From the NCBI GenBank assembly GCA_964304625.1, contig OZ199838.1, positions 6,820,001-6,884,000 of the forward strand: 64,000 bases of DNA, read 5' to 3'. The first letter of the stretch is position 1. Each line of letters begins with the position of its first letter. This DNA is from Kudoa neothunni. Taxonomy: Eukaryota; Cnidaria. Below the pieces are notes generated by a model, which saw nothing but the letters and a program-made list of their open reading frames with translations, was not told where the DNA came from and searched no databases. Both the position numbers and the translations under genes were made by a program. Shown in pieces: positions 52,330-62,486 of this stretch.

Positions 52330-55300
52330 GAAAACATGAAGATTTTTCAATAGAAACTGGTATACCTATAAAGGGTTTGATAGGAATGTTGAAATTTCCT
52401 CAAGGTGATTGACAGTTTAAACACAACATTTTAAACATTTAATTCTATCCACATCCGTAGGTATAATAATAATAGCTATAAAAGAATGTACACTCGTTGA
52501 AGTGTTGCTTGGTCACGAGATTTATAAGTTAAATAGCGTGGCAACATTTTGTTCGTTGAGTCCATTGTTTTCGTCATCTGAAATTGGCACATTGAAGCGT
52601 TTTGCTAATATTATCAAAGATTACTTTGAAAACACTCCCCAGTTTTATTTCTCATACACATTTAATCTCAGTACAAGTCTCCAAAAACAAAGCAATATCG
52701 ATAAATCAACATCACCTTATCTTTTTAGTCAAGTATATATCGATCAATTGGTTCATATGAACTTTACATTTAAATTATTATTGTTTTTAGTGTATCCCCA
52801 AGTTTGTTTGGAATTATTCATTGTTGAAAGAGTTGGACAATGTTATTAAGACTGAGCAATTTTTTCTTCCGTTACTTCATGGGTGTAATTTTGTTGGTTT
52901 GTTTGCTATTTAATTTCATGTGATCAATTAAGTTATTGGACACTGCAATATTGAAACTAACAATGGCGCATGTCAGTTTTTCCTCATTTCTCGTAGATCC
53001 ACAGAAAGAGCAGGTACGCGTGATACGTCCAAATTCAATGAGGCGTTGCCAATCGGCTTGTACAAATTTAATCCTGAATTGGCGCGCGTGCGCATCTTGG
53101 TGGGTTTTAATTTAAATCAAAATTGATTCACATTTACAATTTTATGCAGAATCTAATTACACTATCCTGATGCATTTAACCCTTACGAGAAGGACGGGGT
53201 ATTTTTGGAGCCCCAATTATTTTATGTTTCGAAATTTCTATTCTTACGTTTTTATTTCCTCCATTATTTTACGTTTAATCTATTAATACCAAACAAACTT
53301 TAAAATAAATTATCAACAATTATTTTTCTTATAGGTATAAAATAACAAACTACTTTTTCAAAACCGAACAAATTGTATTTAGTGTTTAGAGGCCATTGAA
53401 TCTCTTATGTTTATTGTCTATTTAATTTTAAGTAAGCATTAACAATAAAAAATTAGTTTTTACTTGAATAAAAGGAATAAGAGTTTGACTAAGTTGTGTT
53501 TTTATTTTCTACTGGAAGAATCAGACGAGCTTTGAGGTTATCCTGAGATTATTGTAAGACACAAGCGTTCTTGTTAGTATATTAATTTTGAAAGTATAGC
53601 TGCATTAAAACTTAATCGACAACCATGGACTCCACGAGGCCCCCTGCGCAGTAAAACTGCTTAAAGTAACCTTAACTGTGGGTTTTTGAAGTCAAAATTT
53701 TATGCAAATTCGTGAAATCGTTTTTTCTATTCATGAACAAAATTTGAATAAAAAATTTTTCCCACATTTTATGCCTAGACTAAGCTTCGCGTTAACAGTA
53801 TTTAATACGTTTATGGCGCTGTGATTTAAATTAATCCTAAAATCGCGGCACGATACATAATGGCAGAGTCTGATTTTTCATATGAATATTCATCTTCAGA
53901 TACCGAAAGTGTTTGTTCCACTGAGCTGGTAGATTATTTGACTAATAATGAATCAGATGAAGAATTTGATTTTGGTTTAAACCGTAAGCAATGTTTATAG
54001 TTAAGGATATTTAATATTTCTTAAGTTCAATCTGAAAACAATTTAAATGTAATAATCAACTTTAATAACAACAACAACAACAAAGAGTCGGCCCAGATAA
54101 GTGATAACGCAACCTGCAACAAAAATATTTGTACCTCAAAGGGTAAATCACTTGTTTGGACGTCACAATCTAAACTGGGAATAACCCCTGCGAACAATAT
54201 TATTGATGACAATAGACTGATTGGAACACCTTTTATCACCTCATGAAATGGTGAATGATAGAAGAAATTATTCTCGACGCAAACAAAGAAGATTTTGAGG
54301 CACTTAATGAAAGATGGAAACCCTTAGATTTGAGTGAATTTCAAGCATTTTTGGAACTTTTATTACTTTCTGGAGCATACAAGTCTAATAATGAAGATAC
54401 CAAAATTTTATGGCACGAAATTCATGGTAGATTATTGTTTCGTGCAACAATGTCTTGTGACCGTTCCAATAAGATTTTGCTCTATCTTAGATTCGATAAT
54501 TATCGGTTAAGAAGAAAAAACGTTAAGTCCGATGGCGTATTTTTACCAAAAAAAATGTATTCGAATCTTTTGTAAAAATTTGTAAGACAAGATATATTCC
54601 TGGATCTAATATCAGTTGTTAAACTGTTGTATCCATTCGGAGGGCGATCGACGTTTTTGATTTGCATGCCCAAAAATCCATCTAAGTATGGTATAAAGTT
54701 TTGGATGGTATGCAACAGCGAAACACGCTATGTTTCCAACATCATATCGTACATTGGTCAATAAAATGAGCACAGAGAGAAAATCTTGAGTTTTTAAGTT
54801 GTAACTGAGCTCACCGACCATTTACTTGACTCACGTAGGAGCGTCACCCGTGATAGTTACTTCACAACTTGGAAACTTTCTGAGTATCTACAGCAACGTA
54901 AGACGTCGATCTATGGGACAGTTCGTAAGTGTAGGACATTCATTCCACCGAAATTCATGCCAAACAAATCAAAGCAAGAGTGTATTCGTCTTTATTTGGA
55001 TTTTACAAACAATTCACACTCATATCGTATGTTCCTAAGAAAAGCAAGGCCGTAATCATTCTATCATCAGAGCATCGGTCTAAAGAAATATGCCCTAAAT
55101 TCCATGTAAAACCGAACGCGATACTTGATTATAACATTAGTAAATGTGGAATTGGTACTGTTGATCAATGTATATCTACATACACTTGTAAACGAAAATC
55201 TAATCGTTGGTCTGTAGCAGTTTTTTGTCATGTTATTGATTTAGCAGCCTTTAATTCTAATGTCGTTTATAAACAAAAAATTAACTCGACCAATAAAAAA

Positions 55301-58300
55301 GGGCAATGGCAGACTTCAGTTCTTGTTAGGTTTGGCCATCTCGATGATTAAACCACACCAAGTGAGAAGGGGTGAAAATTTAAAGGTCAGTTTCCAACCT
55401 GCAGTAAAACGTTTTCTTGAAATTGTTGGTTTCGATTTTTCAGATAAACAATCCTCTTTATCTCAAGATGGCATTACTGAAGAAAGGAAACGATGCAGAT
55501 TCTGTCCTAAAGGTTTTCGACGAAGTAACAGACAAATTTTCACCAAATGCTCGTGCTATATGTGTAAAGAGCATTCGAAAAAAATATGTTGATTATGTTG
55601 ATTGTGAACAATTTTAGTTTTTTTTGTTATGTTATGTCTAGGTTTTATTCATCACTCATATCTTTCCTATGAATTACGGCGGGAGATTAAAAATAACATT
55701 GATCTTGATTTCAATAATTCGCACAATCTCTATTTAGAATGGGTGGGCTCGTCGAGCCTATGGTTGTCGAATGAGCCTTTGTATTAAGGGTATCGATTAA
55801 GAAGGGTTAATGTTTAATTTTGTTCCAACCTGGGTGGATTTCTTTTTACATCAGCGTTGATTTTTATCACAGGATAAAAATTATAATAGAAAAGGTAGTA
55901 TTTTTAAGAGAAGGAATTATTCCTTCGATTTAATACTACAATAGCAAAATGAGATCAACGAAAACTTTTTAAAATATTTTTGCAGTGGCTGGTTTGTCGG
56001 TTGATCTTTCAGATGACAAATTCACTTGAAAATCAACCTTGACTTTTCCAACAATTAGTCAATAGCTTTATACAAGTATAACCTATATGTTTAAGGAATT
56101 GCTTGTTTATTCTCGCTTTTTTCTTCAAAGTAACGGCTACGAGTTGCTTATATTTTTTCCGACCTGGTTAAATATTTCTACAGTTGGGGGTTATTTTTAT
56201 TTTTTAAGTAATAACTACATACAACAAATTTTTTTTCCAAGTGAGCGAATTAACTTGAAAACCCTGGGGTGCCTTAGGCACACGCGTACCTTTTTTGAGG
56301 GTTAATTATTTTGAGCGCGTATAAACGATAGCAACAAAAAAATTATCATAATTATCAACCCCACATGATGCACGGGATGAAATTATATGGGCCATCAAAA
56401 TTTTACTCTACATGTGAGAATTAAACAATTTTAGGAACACGTTTTTTTAAACGAGGAGCGAATGGCGAAGGTGGCGTAGCTAATTTTGTTGAATCTGAGC
56501 ACATTTTTATTACGTCTACCGAAGTGATGTCGTATGTTCAAGTAATTTACGTTGCGTTCGAAAAACTTAACAATATCAATCATTGCTCCGATTAGATAAG
56601 AGGATCAATTCCATTGGAGTGGATTCAAGTTCCTAATCTTGCCTATAGTCCTCCAATTAATATACTTAATCCAACAAGTAGTCATTTGAGAGTAAATTTG
56701 ACACTAGCACAATATTCAAATCGTTCACATTTCCATCTTATAGTTTTCATCACTAATTGCTCATTTTAATCAACTCATCTACGATTACAAAGATTTTATT
56801 GTTGTCAGCTTGATCGATACAAAAGGAAGAGAAAAAAAATTAGGTGACGCCTTCAACACTGGCGTTCAAGAATATTTCAAACAACATGCTCCCAACAAGT
56901 AAAAATGACAATTTTCAAAATTCTGCCCCTTATAATCTATTATATTATTTTTTTAGATATTTGGCATTTGACTTTCATCGAGAGTGTAAAAACATGAATT
57001 GGAAGGCACTCGATAGAATCATTCATCACATTAGCAACACTTTAGATCAAATGAATTATTATTGTTGTTCTAAAAGCACAAACTCCACCGGTAATTGAAC
57101 TGATTTTTAATCATTCAATTATGCGCGGCTTTAGTGCTTTATCAAACTGGAGTTGTTAGAACGAATTGTATTGATTGTCTTGACCGCACAAATGTTCTCC
57201 AGTCAATGATATCCAAATACATACTCAATCGACAGATGGAATCTCTAAGGATAGTTCCTTTAAATTCACAAAAAATGTCATATGACCTGAACAATTTGTG
57301 GGCCGACAATGCCGACTATATGTCGGTTCAATATTCGGGTACTCCCGCTCTAAAAACGGATTTCACACGAACTGGAAAAAGAACCTTTAAGGGGTTGCTT
57401 TCGGATGGTTATTATTCACTTAAGCGTTACTATTTAAATAACTTACATGATGGTGATAGACAAGTATGTGAGATATTTAATATTTAGTTATTGGTTGGAG
57501 GAGAATATTAGGTCGTACAAATTTAATACTTTGTTTGTAGTTTTTGATTACTTTTAGTTGTTTTTAAAGAATAGATTGTATTTTTAGTCTATAATTAGGA
57601 AACTGTTGATTATTAGATATTTTTTGCGTGCGCGAAAATAAATACGATTATTTTTGTACGGCCTAATAACAACCACAGTAAGTAACCGATAATACGCAGT
57701 CCAGCTGCGTGTGCCGTTTGACTGTTTTCCTTATTTTTCAGCATGGGTGTTATACCTTTTATTTAAATAGAATAAAAAAAAACGTTATTAAGATTATATG
57801 GCTGAAAAATAATTCTTAATTTTTGTTTTAATCACATTTAATGGGAAAATATTTATATCCTTTTACATGGGGATAAAATTTAATAAATGATCAATTCTAA
57901 AATATTTTATATTTTTAACCCAAAATCTTTATTTATGTGCTTCCATAACGTTCTTTAGTTGGCTACTAACATTGTCTTTAAAAAAATTAATTCTATTTTC
58001 ATTTTCACGGAAATGATCATTTTTTGATAAGTGTCTCAAAAATTCAACTGTCAGAATTAAAAATTTCCCCTCCCTTCCAACGAAACAATGAATCTACGCG
58101 GTTTTGCCGAAAAGTGCGTATTATCTTCCAGTCACGTGATATAACAGATTGGTAATTTCGTAGTTTAATTCAAAAATATTTTTGAGACTTTTATCTTTTT
58201 ACAATCAAAAATGTTATAAAACGTTTCACCGAATATAAACTTTGAATACATCGTATCGATGAAAATGCGTAATATCGGTTGCCTACTGTAACACGGTTTT

Positions 58301-58751
58301 ATTTCATTATTTAAATTGCTTAAAATTTAAATAATAAAATAAATAAATAAATAGGACCAAATCGATCTGTCTCAAAAAAGACATCCAGTATTCTATGATC
58401 CCACCTACTACAAAAATACGCGTTCATCTGGCTATCTTATATATATTGTAAGTGTTATTTTGTATATGAATCGATATTTCATATTTCTTTGCAGGTGCTC
58501 ATTTTGAATCTTTTATCCTCGAGTATAATACTCAAAAACATTTTCTTCTCTGATAACAGTAACGATTATTTGACTAGATTATAGTTTTCATGAATTGTAC
58601 TTTTTTAGTTTTAATGGAACGCCTGAAGAAGATTTCTGTATGGGCTACAGTGTTGTTTTTTGGAATGTTTATATTGAGAAGAAATTCACACCTTTTTATT
58701 TCCATTCCTCAATCCTATTATTTCTATAAAGAAAAGAAAAAACCCCACTAA
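52330..58751 (+). CDS. SACM1L: SAC1 phosphoinositide phosphatase (5' exon unresolved)
   Basis: Twelve in-phase exons: 52330-52404, 52461-52732, 52791-52884, 52933-53013, 56435-56541, 56596-56691, 56744-56898, 56957-57090, 57135-57463, 58355-58447, 58495-58558, 58609-58751; about 547 residues plus a short missing N-terminus (human 587). SAC1 is an ER/Golgi membrane enzyme that dephosphorylates mainly PI4P. Evidence: IKGLIGMLKFPQ and VLLGHEIYKLNSV at the start of the Sac domain; QFFLPLLHGFIG and FFLISRRSTERAGTRF; GGVANFVESEHI; YLAFDFHRECKNMNW; the catalytic signature RTNCIDCLDRTN; YSGTPALKTDFTRTGKRT; and two hydrophobic C-terminal segments (VLILNLLSSSIIL and VWATVLFFGMFIL) followed by a lysine-rich KEKKKPH tail, reminiscent of ER retrieval. 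One 3421 bp intron contains a piggyBac element and an 891 bp intron a MITE; both are spliced around without touching coding phase. Confidence 0.94.
53180..55806 (+). mobile_element. piggyBac transposon nested in a SAC1 intron
   Basis: Flanked by TTAA at 53176-53179 and 55807-55810. Ends are CCCTTACGAGAAGGACGG at the left and, reverse-complemented, CCCTTCTTAATCGATACC at the right; subterminal GAGCCC-containing repeats occur at both sides. The element is 2.63 kb, the normal size for an autonomous piggyBac, and transcribed in the same direction as SAC1. Its transposase is broken. It is distinct from the piggyBac at 13077-15136 (different termini). Confidence 0.88.
53861..55617 (+). pseudogene. 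piggyBac transposase, broken by several frameshifts and stops
   Basis: The acidic N-terminus starts MAESDFSYEYSSSDTESV at 53861. The body follows in pieces: WKPLDLSEFQAFLELLLLSG and RATMSCDRSNKILLYLRF (54255-54575) precede the catalytic region; KYGIKFWMVCNSETRYV covers the middle; KPHQVRRGENLKVS lies towards the end; and the C-terminal cysteine-rich domain is CRFCPKGFRRSNRQIF with CSCYMCKEHSKKICVDYV (to 55617). About five or six frame changes or stops separate these parts over 1.75 kb. An (AAC)n run encodes poly-Asn near 54065. Domain order and length are complete, so decay is through point changes and small indels rather than deletion. Confidence 0.85.
57676..58288. mobile_element. MITE related to the 49420-51194 Tigger-type element, inside a SAC1 intron
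   Basis: 613 bp bounded by CAGTAAGTAACCGATAATAC (left) and CAGTAGGCAACCGATATTAC (right, reverse complement), both followed by GCA. The right flank is TA; the left flank is CA, so the duplication is slightly decayed. The first 14 bases match the terminus of the 49420 element. No coding sequence. It accounts for two thirds of the 891 bp intron 57464-58354. Confidence 0.78.
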
Positions 58752-58839
58752 TCACTGTTATAAACAACTACATCAGTTTTACTACCAATCGCTTTAATTA
58801 GATAAATAACATTTGTGGTTATAGTTTAAACTCTCTTCT

Positions 58840-58851
58840 TGCGCATGCGCA
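58840..58851. promoter_or_regulatory. perfect palindromic NRF-1-type site
   Basis: TGCGCATGCGCA is the full consensus of the NRF-1/Ewg family, regulators of nuclear genes for mitochondrial and growth functions in animals. In a genome this AT-rich a 12 bp CG-heavy palindrome is unlikely by chance. It lies 44 bases before the ATG at 58896 and 88 bases after the SAC1 stop, so it probably marks the promoter of the next small gene. Confidence 0.6.
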
Positions 58852-58895
58852 CAAGCGTTCTTGAAAATTTATGTTTGCTGGTAGTGGAATAGAGC

Positions 58896-59238
58896 ATGGG
58901 CAAGCTTTGTGGTATTATAATGAAACGCCTCGAAAAATATAGTGATCAATGCAGGGCGGAATTCTACGCAATCCCGGGTACCACTGCGTACAAAGCTCGT
59001 ACATTCAAGTACACAAATATTATTAAATAAATCCATTAATTTTTTAATTATTTACACCAATAACAAAATTTCTTAATATCAACATAGGCTCGCCACTATT
59101 ACGGTTGCAGTTGCCTATGCGACGTACAACTATAAAGAATTCAAACACCGTCAACTGGACAAAAAATTTGGAAATAATTTGGGATTTAGCACCAGGAAAA
59201 ACTGTAAATGTTTCGCATGTCTTATAAACACGTTGTAA
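58896..59238 (+). CDS. short predicted membrane protein, possibly mitochondrial (ATP synthase subunit f-like)
   Basis: Two exons, 58896-58987 and 59088-59238, joined by a GTACAA...ATAG intron, give an 80-residue protein. It has one hydrophobic segment (LATITVAVAYATYNY) immediately followed by KEFKHRQLDKKFG. That hydrophobic helix plus charged KHxxLxK tail resembles the C-terminus of F1Fo-ATP synthase subunit f (ATP5MF), and total length is similar (about 88-94). The N-terminal half (MGKLCGIIMKRLEKY) does not clearly match, and the C-terminal end is Cys/Lys-rich, so this is only a candidate. An NRF-1-type site 44 bases upstream is consistent with a mitochondrial role. It converges on the next gene with 11 bases between stop codons. 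Confidence 0.4.
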
Positions 59239-59249
59239 TGAATTGTTTA

Positions 59250-59877
59250 TTAAAAAAATTTTATCAAACTGTATATTTTTTGGCGTAAATTTTCGTTTCC
59301 AACTCGCACCAACACCTTATCCAATAAAGAACGATATAATTGTTTGGCTTGTTCCAATTTTGATTCGTCCATACAGATTTTTTTATCAGATCTGGCAGTA
59401 AAATTTTCTAGGTTCCTTTCGATTTGAAAATATCCAATTTGATCAGCTAGTGTTTCGTTATCGGTGTAAAAGTTGAGGTTAGGTTTTGGTTGTTGTTGGT
59501 TGCTTGTTAATAGTTGGAGTAAATCATTAAACTTTTGAAGGTACATATTAGTTTGGTGAGGTTTTGAGTCGATAGCATTATTGTTGCTACTAAATTTACA
59601 ATATGAGCAAGTTGGGGAACAATTGATAACAAACCTACATGAGGTTGTCTAGCAGACATTTGAGAATACCTAAATCACTCCCCATGTCGTAATGGATTTT
59701 GTAAAATTCTTCGAAATATTTTTGAGACAAATGATCCCTTCTTTCTTTAGCTCCACTGGCATACCCTGCCTATAATTGTTTGTTACCATAACAACACTAC
59801 TTTCTCCACAAAACCTTATACATAGCATTGAATGCTTTATTCGAATCCATATGAGTCATAGTGTCGTCATCACTCAT
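59250..59877 (-). CDS. unassigned 177-residue protein with a YAE1/LTO1-like segment
   Basis: Three exons, 59877-59815, 59769-59639 and 59589-59250, close in phase to 177 residues. The segment MYKAGYASGAKERRDHL followed by GSDLGILKCLL loosely resembles the GY--G repeats of YAE1/LTO1 proteins, adaptors for loading Fe-S clusters onto the ribosome-recycling ATPase ABCE1. The C-terminal half is hydrophilic, helical and unrelated to anything I recognise. Length lies between LTO1 (137) and YAE1 (226). The start is the only ATG ahead of the first donor, giving MSDDDTMTHMD. Stop codons of this gene and the plus-strand neighbour are 11 bases apart, so their 3' ends must overlap as transcripts. Reality as a gene is likely; family is uncertain. 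Confidence 0.5.
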
Positions 59878-60762
59878 TTTATGAAATTAATGATTATGTT
59901 ATGTTGTGCGTTCGAATGTTATTATGCGATCACGTGATAAACGAATTCACTTTTATAGTCTTGTTGATTCCAGATTATTTTCAATGAAATAAGAAATTCG
60001 GATAATTTTTAAATTTATGCAATATACATAACGCTAGGTTCAGAAAAACATTTTTATGCTGTTATTTTGAAGTTTTTTTTATGATAATTAGTATATTTTT
60101 TGATGTTTATGTATTTATAACTTTCTATTGAATAAATTGAACGCACACGCCAATATCTTTTAATTAATATTTTGGTCGTATATGTAATCTATATGAAGGA
60201 TTTTTACTACATATGGTTGTATAAATTTCGGGTTTTAATGTGCATAGGGGAGAAACTGGTTGATAGCTTCTGAAATAATTTTCTCCGTTTTTTGTCTTAC
60301 TTTTTAAGAATAATGCTAGATAGTCTCATAATAAAATTAATCTCCTATAAATCTTATTTAAATCAGTTTTAAATATATTTTGATCAATTATTGATTTCCT
60401 CGCCATAAATAATCTTATCTTCAGACACAGCTAAGGGATTATGTCATTAGCATGTACTGGCGTTAAAAAAAAAATTTAAGCCATTATTTCTTTATGAAGT
60501 TACTTCTGAATATTATAAATTATAATAAAATACATTAACAACAAGATTTTCAGACTGACATTAAATGACAATGAGAATTAACTCCATTTGATTCTTAGAA
60601 TCAATATCTATATCATAAAAGTGCTTTATTAGCATAAAACGATAAGCAAACATTTAATAAAAATAATCTGGTTTTTTCGTATAAACTTTCGAAAGCTCCT
60701 AATGCGCAATTGAAGTGGTTTTCAATTTATTACACATTGCCTAAGAATACTGAAATTATTTT
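59878..60762. other. intergenic region, nothing recognised
   Basis: AT-rich. It carries the promoter of the 59250-59877 gene and the 3' end of the methyltransferase gene; no other structure seen. Confidence 0.5.
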
Positions 60763-61563
60763 TCAATTCTCCATACTAATCTTAATAATTTCTACACTGC
60801 TTTCTTCATCCACCAACAAAACTTCACATTTCATTTTCCAATTTTGCAAATATTCATAGAAACATAGAGTTAACCTATAAATTGATTAAAGAACGATCAA
60901 ACACCACTAACGACTTACTCTCTCACCTCATAGGATATGATAATATCAACTTTTGGATTGAGTTTAAGAAAATAATGAAACAACATAAATATATTATTAA
61001 AATGATTGCAAGTAGTGTATTTTGAATTATCTTCGTATGTTTCATAGAATAAGTCGGATGCGAATATTATATCGAATAGAAATCGGTTGGATTTTTGTTC
61101 GTATTTACACAAATTGCTGAAAATCAAATGTGAATTCCAATCACATTCGATAAAATTGCTTTTATCCGTCGGTAAAAAGTTGGTTTCAACATTATTTCGA
61201 CATAATTCCAGGGTTTTATCCATAAAACTTATGCAAATATCGTTATTTATCTTCCAACATAGAATTCCTATTAGTCCGGTACCACATCCCATCTTTATTG
61301 CTCATGAAAAACGAATAATCAAAAACTTTTACATCTAGTATTATATTCGCATCCTTAAGATATTTGTATTGGTTTTTTATGAGAAAGTTGGCCAAAGTCT
61401 TCGCACATTTCCATGTAAATTGTGAGTGTTCAAACGAAAAATTCTTTGCAATCCAATTATAAAAATTAAAATGATTGTCAACAACTTCTCTCAGGACTAC
61501 GGAAATTTTTTCTTCAACACCAACCTCGAATTCATAAGCTAGGGTGTCTCCCTGTTCCTCCAT
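60763..61563 (-). CDS. METTL21-family (Methyltransf_16) protein methyltransferase
   Basis: Three exons, 61563-61333, 61292-60919 and 60874-60763, close exactly to 238 residues. These enzymes transfer methyl from S-adenosylmethionine to lysine (or histidine) of specific proteins. Evidence: FSFEHSQFTWKCAKTLANFL matches the W-between-helices segment before motif I; IILDMGCGTGLIGILCW is SAM motif I, split by an intron after ILD; an acidic residue ends the next strand (ISFMDKTLELC); and DIIFASDLFYE corresponds to the (D/E)xxY active-site motif of the family. The C-terminus, VDIIISYEVRE then FYEYLQNWKMKCEVLLV, supplies the last strands. METTL22 or METTL23 are the nearest by memory, but the subfamily cannot be fixed. 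Start: first ATG, MEEQGDTLAYEFE. No defects. Confidence 0.8.
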
Positions 61564-61680
61564 TTCAATGTCTGCGCATCACCTTAAGCCAGGGGTCGGA
61601 AACCTATGGCTCGCAGAAAAATTTTCAATTTAAAAAAATGTTTCGTTAAACTTCTTTGTGCATATGCGAAACGATCACTA

Positions 61681-61701
61681 CGGGAAGTCGGTTATTTACT
61701 G
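61681..61701 (-). repeat. orphan terminus of the Tigger-type MITE family
   Basis: The reverse complement reads CAGTAAATAACCGACTTCCC, matching the ends of the elements at 49420-51194 and 57676-58288 in the first 14 bases, with TA beside it. No partner end was found nearby, so this is a solo or truncated copy within the hAT remnant. Confidence 0.4.
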
Positions 61702-61734
61702 TATCACACATTGCAGCGTGCGAGTATTGCTGTA

Positions 61735-61915
61735 ATGACAACGTTTGGCTCTACGTACGTATGCGAGCAGCCTTTCTACATCTAAAAAACATTAAGACCA
61801 AATGCAGCCACGTTTAACGGATGGAAGTCTCAACGCGTGCATGAGGCTTAATCTTACCACGTAATAACCAGACTACGAAACCATGCAGAACCAAAAGTCG
61901 CATTGATGATGAGGA
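61735..61915 (+). pseudogene. hAT transposase C-terminal (dimerisation) fragment
   Basis: TFGSTYVCEQPFSTSKK followed, after a stop, by QPRLTDGSLNACMRLNLTT and PDYETMQNQKSH corresponds to the end of hAT proteins of the ZBED/FAM200 type (FGSTYLCEQTFS...SRLTDEHL..CLR..T..Y.PDY). In-frame stops and loss of everything upstream show it is dead. Confidence 0.75.
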
Positions 61916-61995
61916 ATATTCTTCATTGATTAGCAAAAGCGTAACAATGCTATTAAAAAGAATTTAGTGACTTTTTTTACTTTAACCCACTAGGG

Positions 61996-62486
61996 ATTCT
62001 TGGGTGAAATTCATCCCAAACAAGTTTTAATCCTACCATATATTCTTTCATTATTTTTTAATGCGTATGAAATTATTTCTATACCTGTAAATTTATTTTA
62101 TGTAAAATTTGTAAAAGTTTGGGGTGAGTTTCATTCCGCCATAATTTTTCCTTAAATATTCATTCAAAAAATGTGCTAATTGTTCAAAATGAATTCTATC
62201 TTGGTTCATCATATTAAAAAAATTAATTGAAAAATTAAAAGAAAATAAATTGTTTTACTTTTATGCGTTATCGAAAAATTGGCGACGTATTCAGTTGCAG
62301 AATAAGGTTTTATAAGAATTAATAATGTTTGTAATGAAACTTTTCTTCTGTATGTGATTTTTCAAATCATAATATTTTACATTAAATTTATCACATTTTT
62401 TTGTTTAAATGTATATATATAGATAACTCTGGAGTGAATTTCACCTCAAAATCTTTGGAGGTAATGAATTTTTTGATACCTTAGAG
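61996..62486. other. non-coding gap between hAT remnants
   Basis: AT-rich, nothing identified. Confidence 0.5.

Larger units (their letters stand above)
61590..61995 (+). mobile_element. hAT transposon remnant (head plus C-terminal transposase piece)
   Basis: Begins CAGGGGTCGGAAACCTATGG, the common hAT terminus that continues GCTCGC. The preceding 8-mer CCTTAAGC fits the nnnTAnnn Buster target form. About 150 bp further in lies a transposase C-terminus, so most of the element has been deleted. A terminus of the CAGTA-GTAACCGA family lies inside it. Confidence 0.7.

Noticed and set aside
58960-58990. Polylinker-like run of restriction sites (GAATTC, CCCGGG, GGTACC) suggesting vector contamination
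   Set aside because: The frame runs through it and continues in phase across a normal intron, and the flanks are ordinary genomic sequence.
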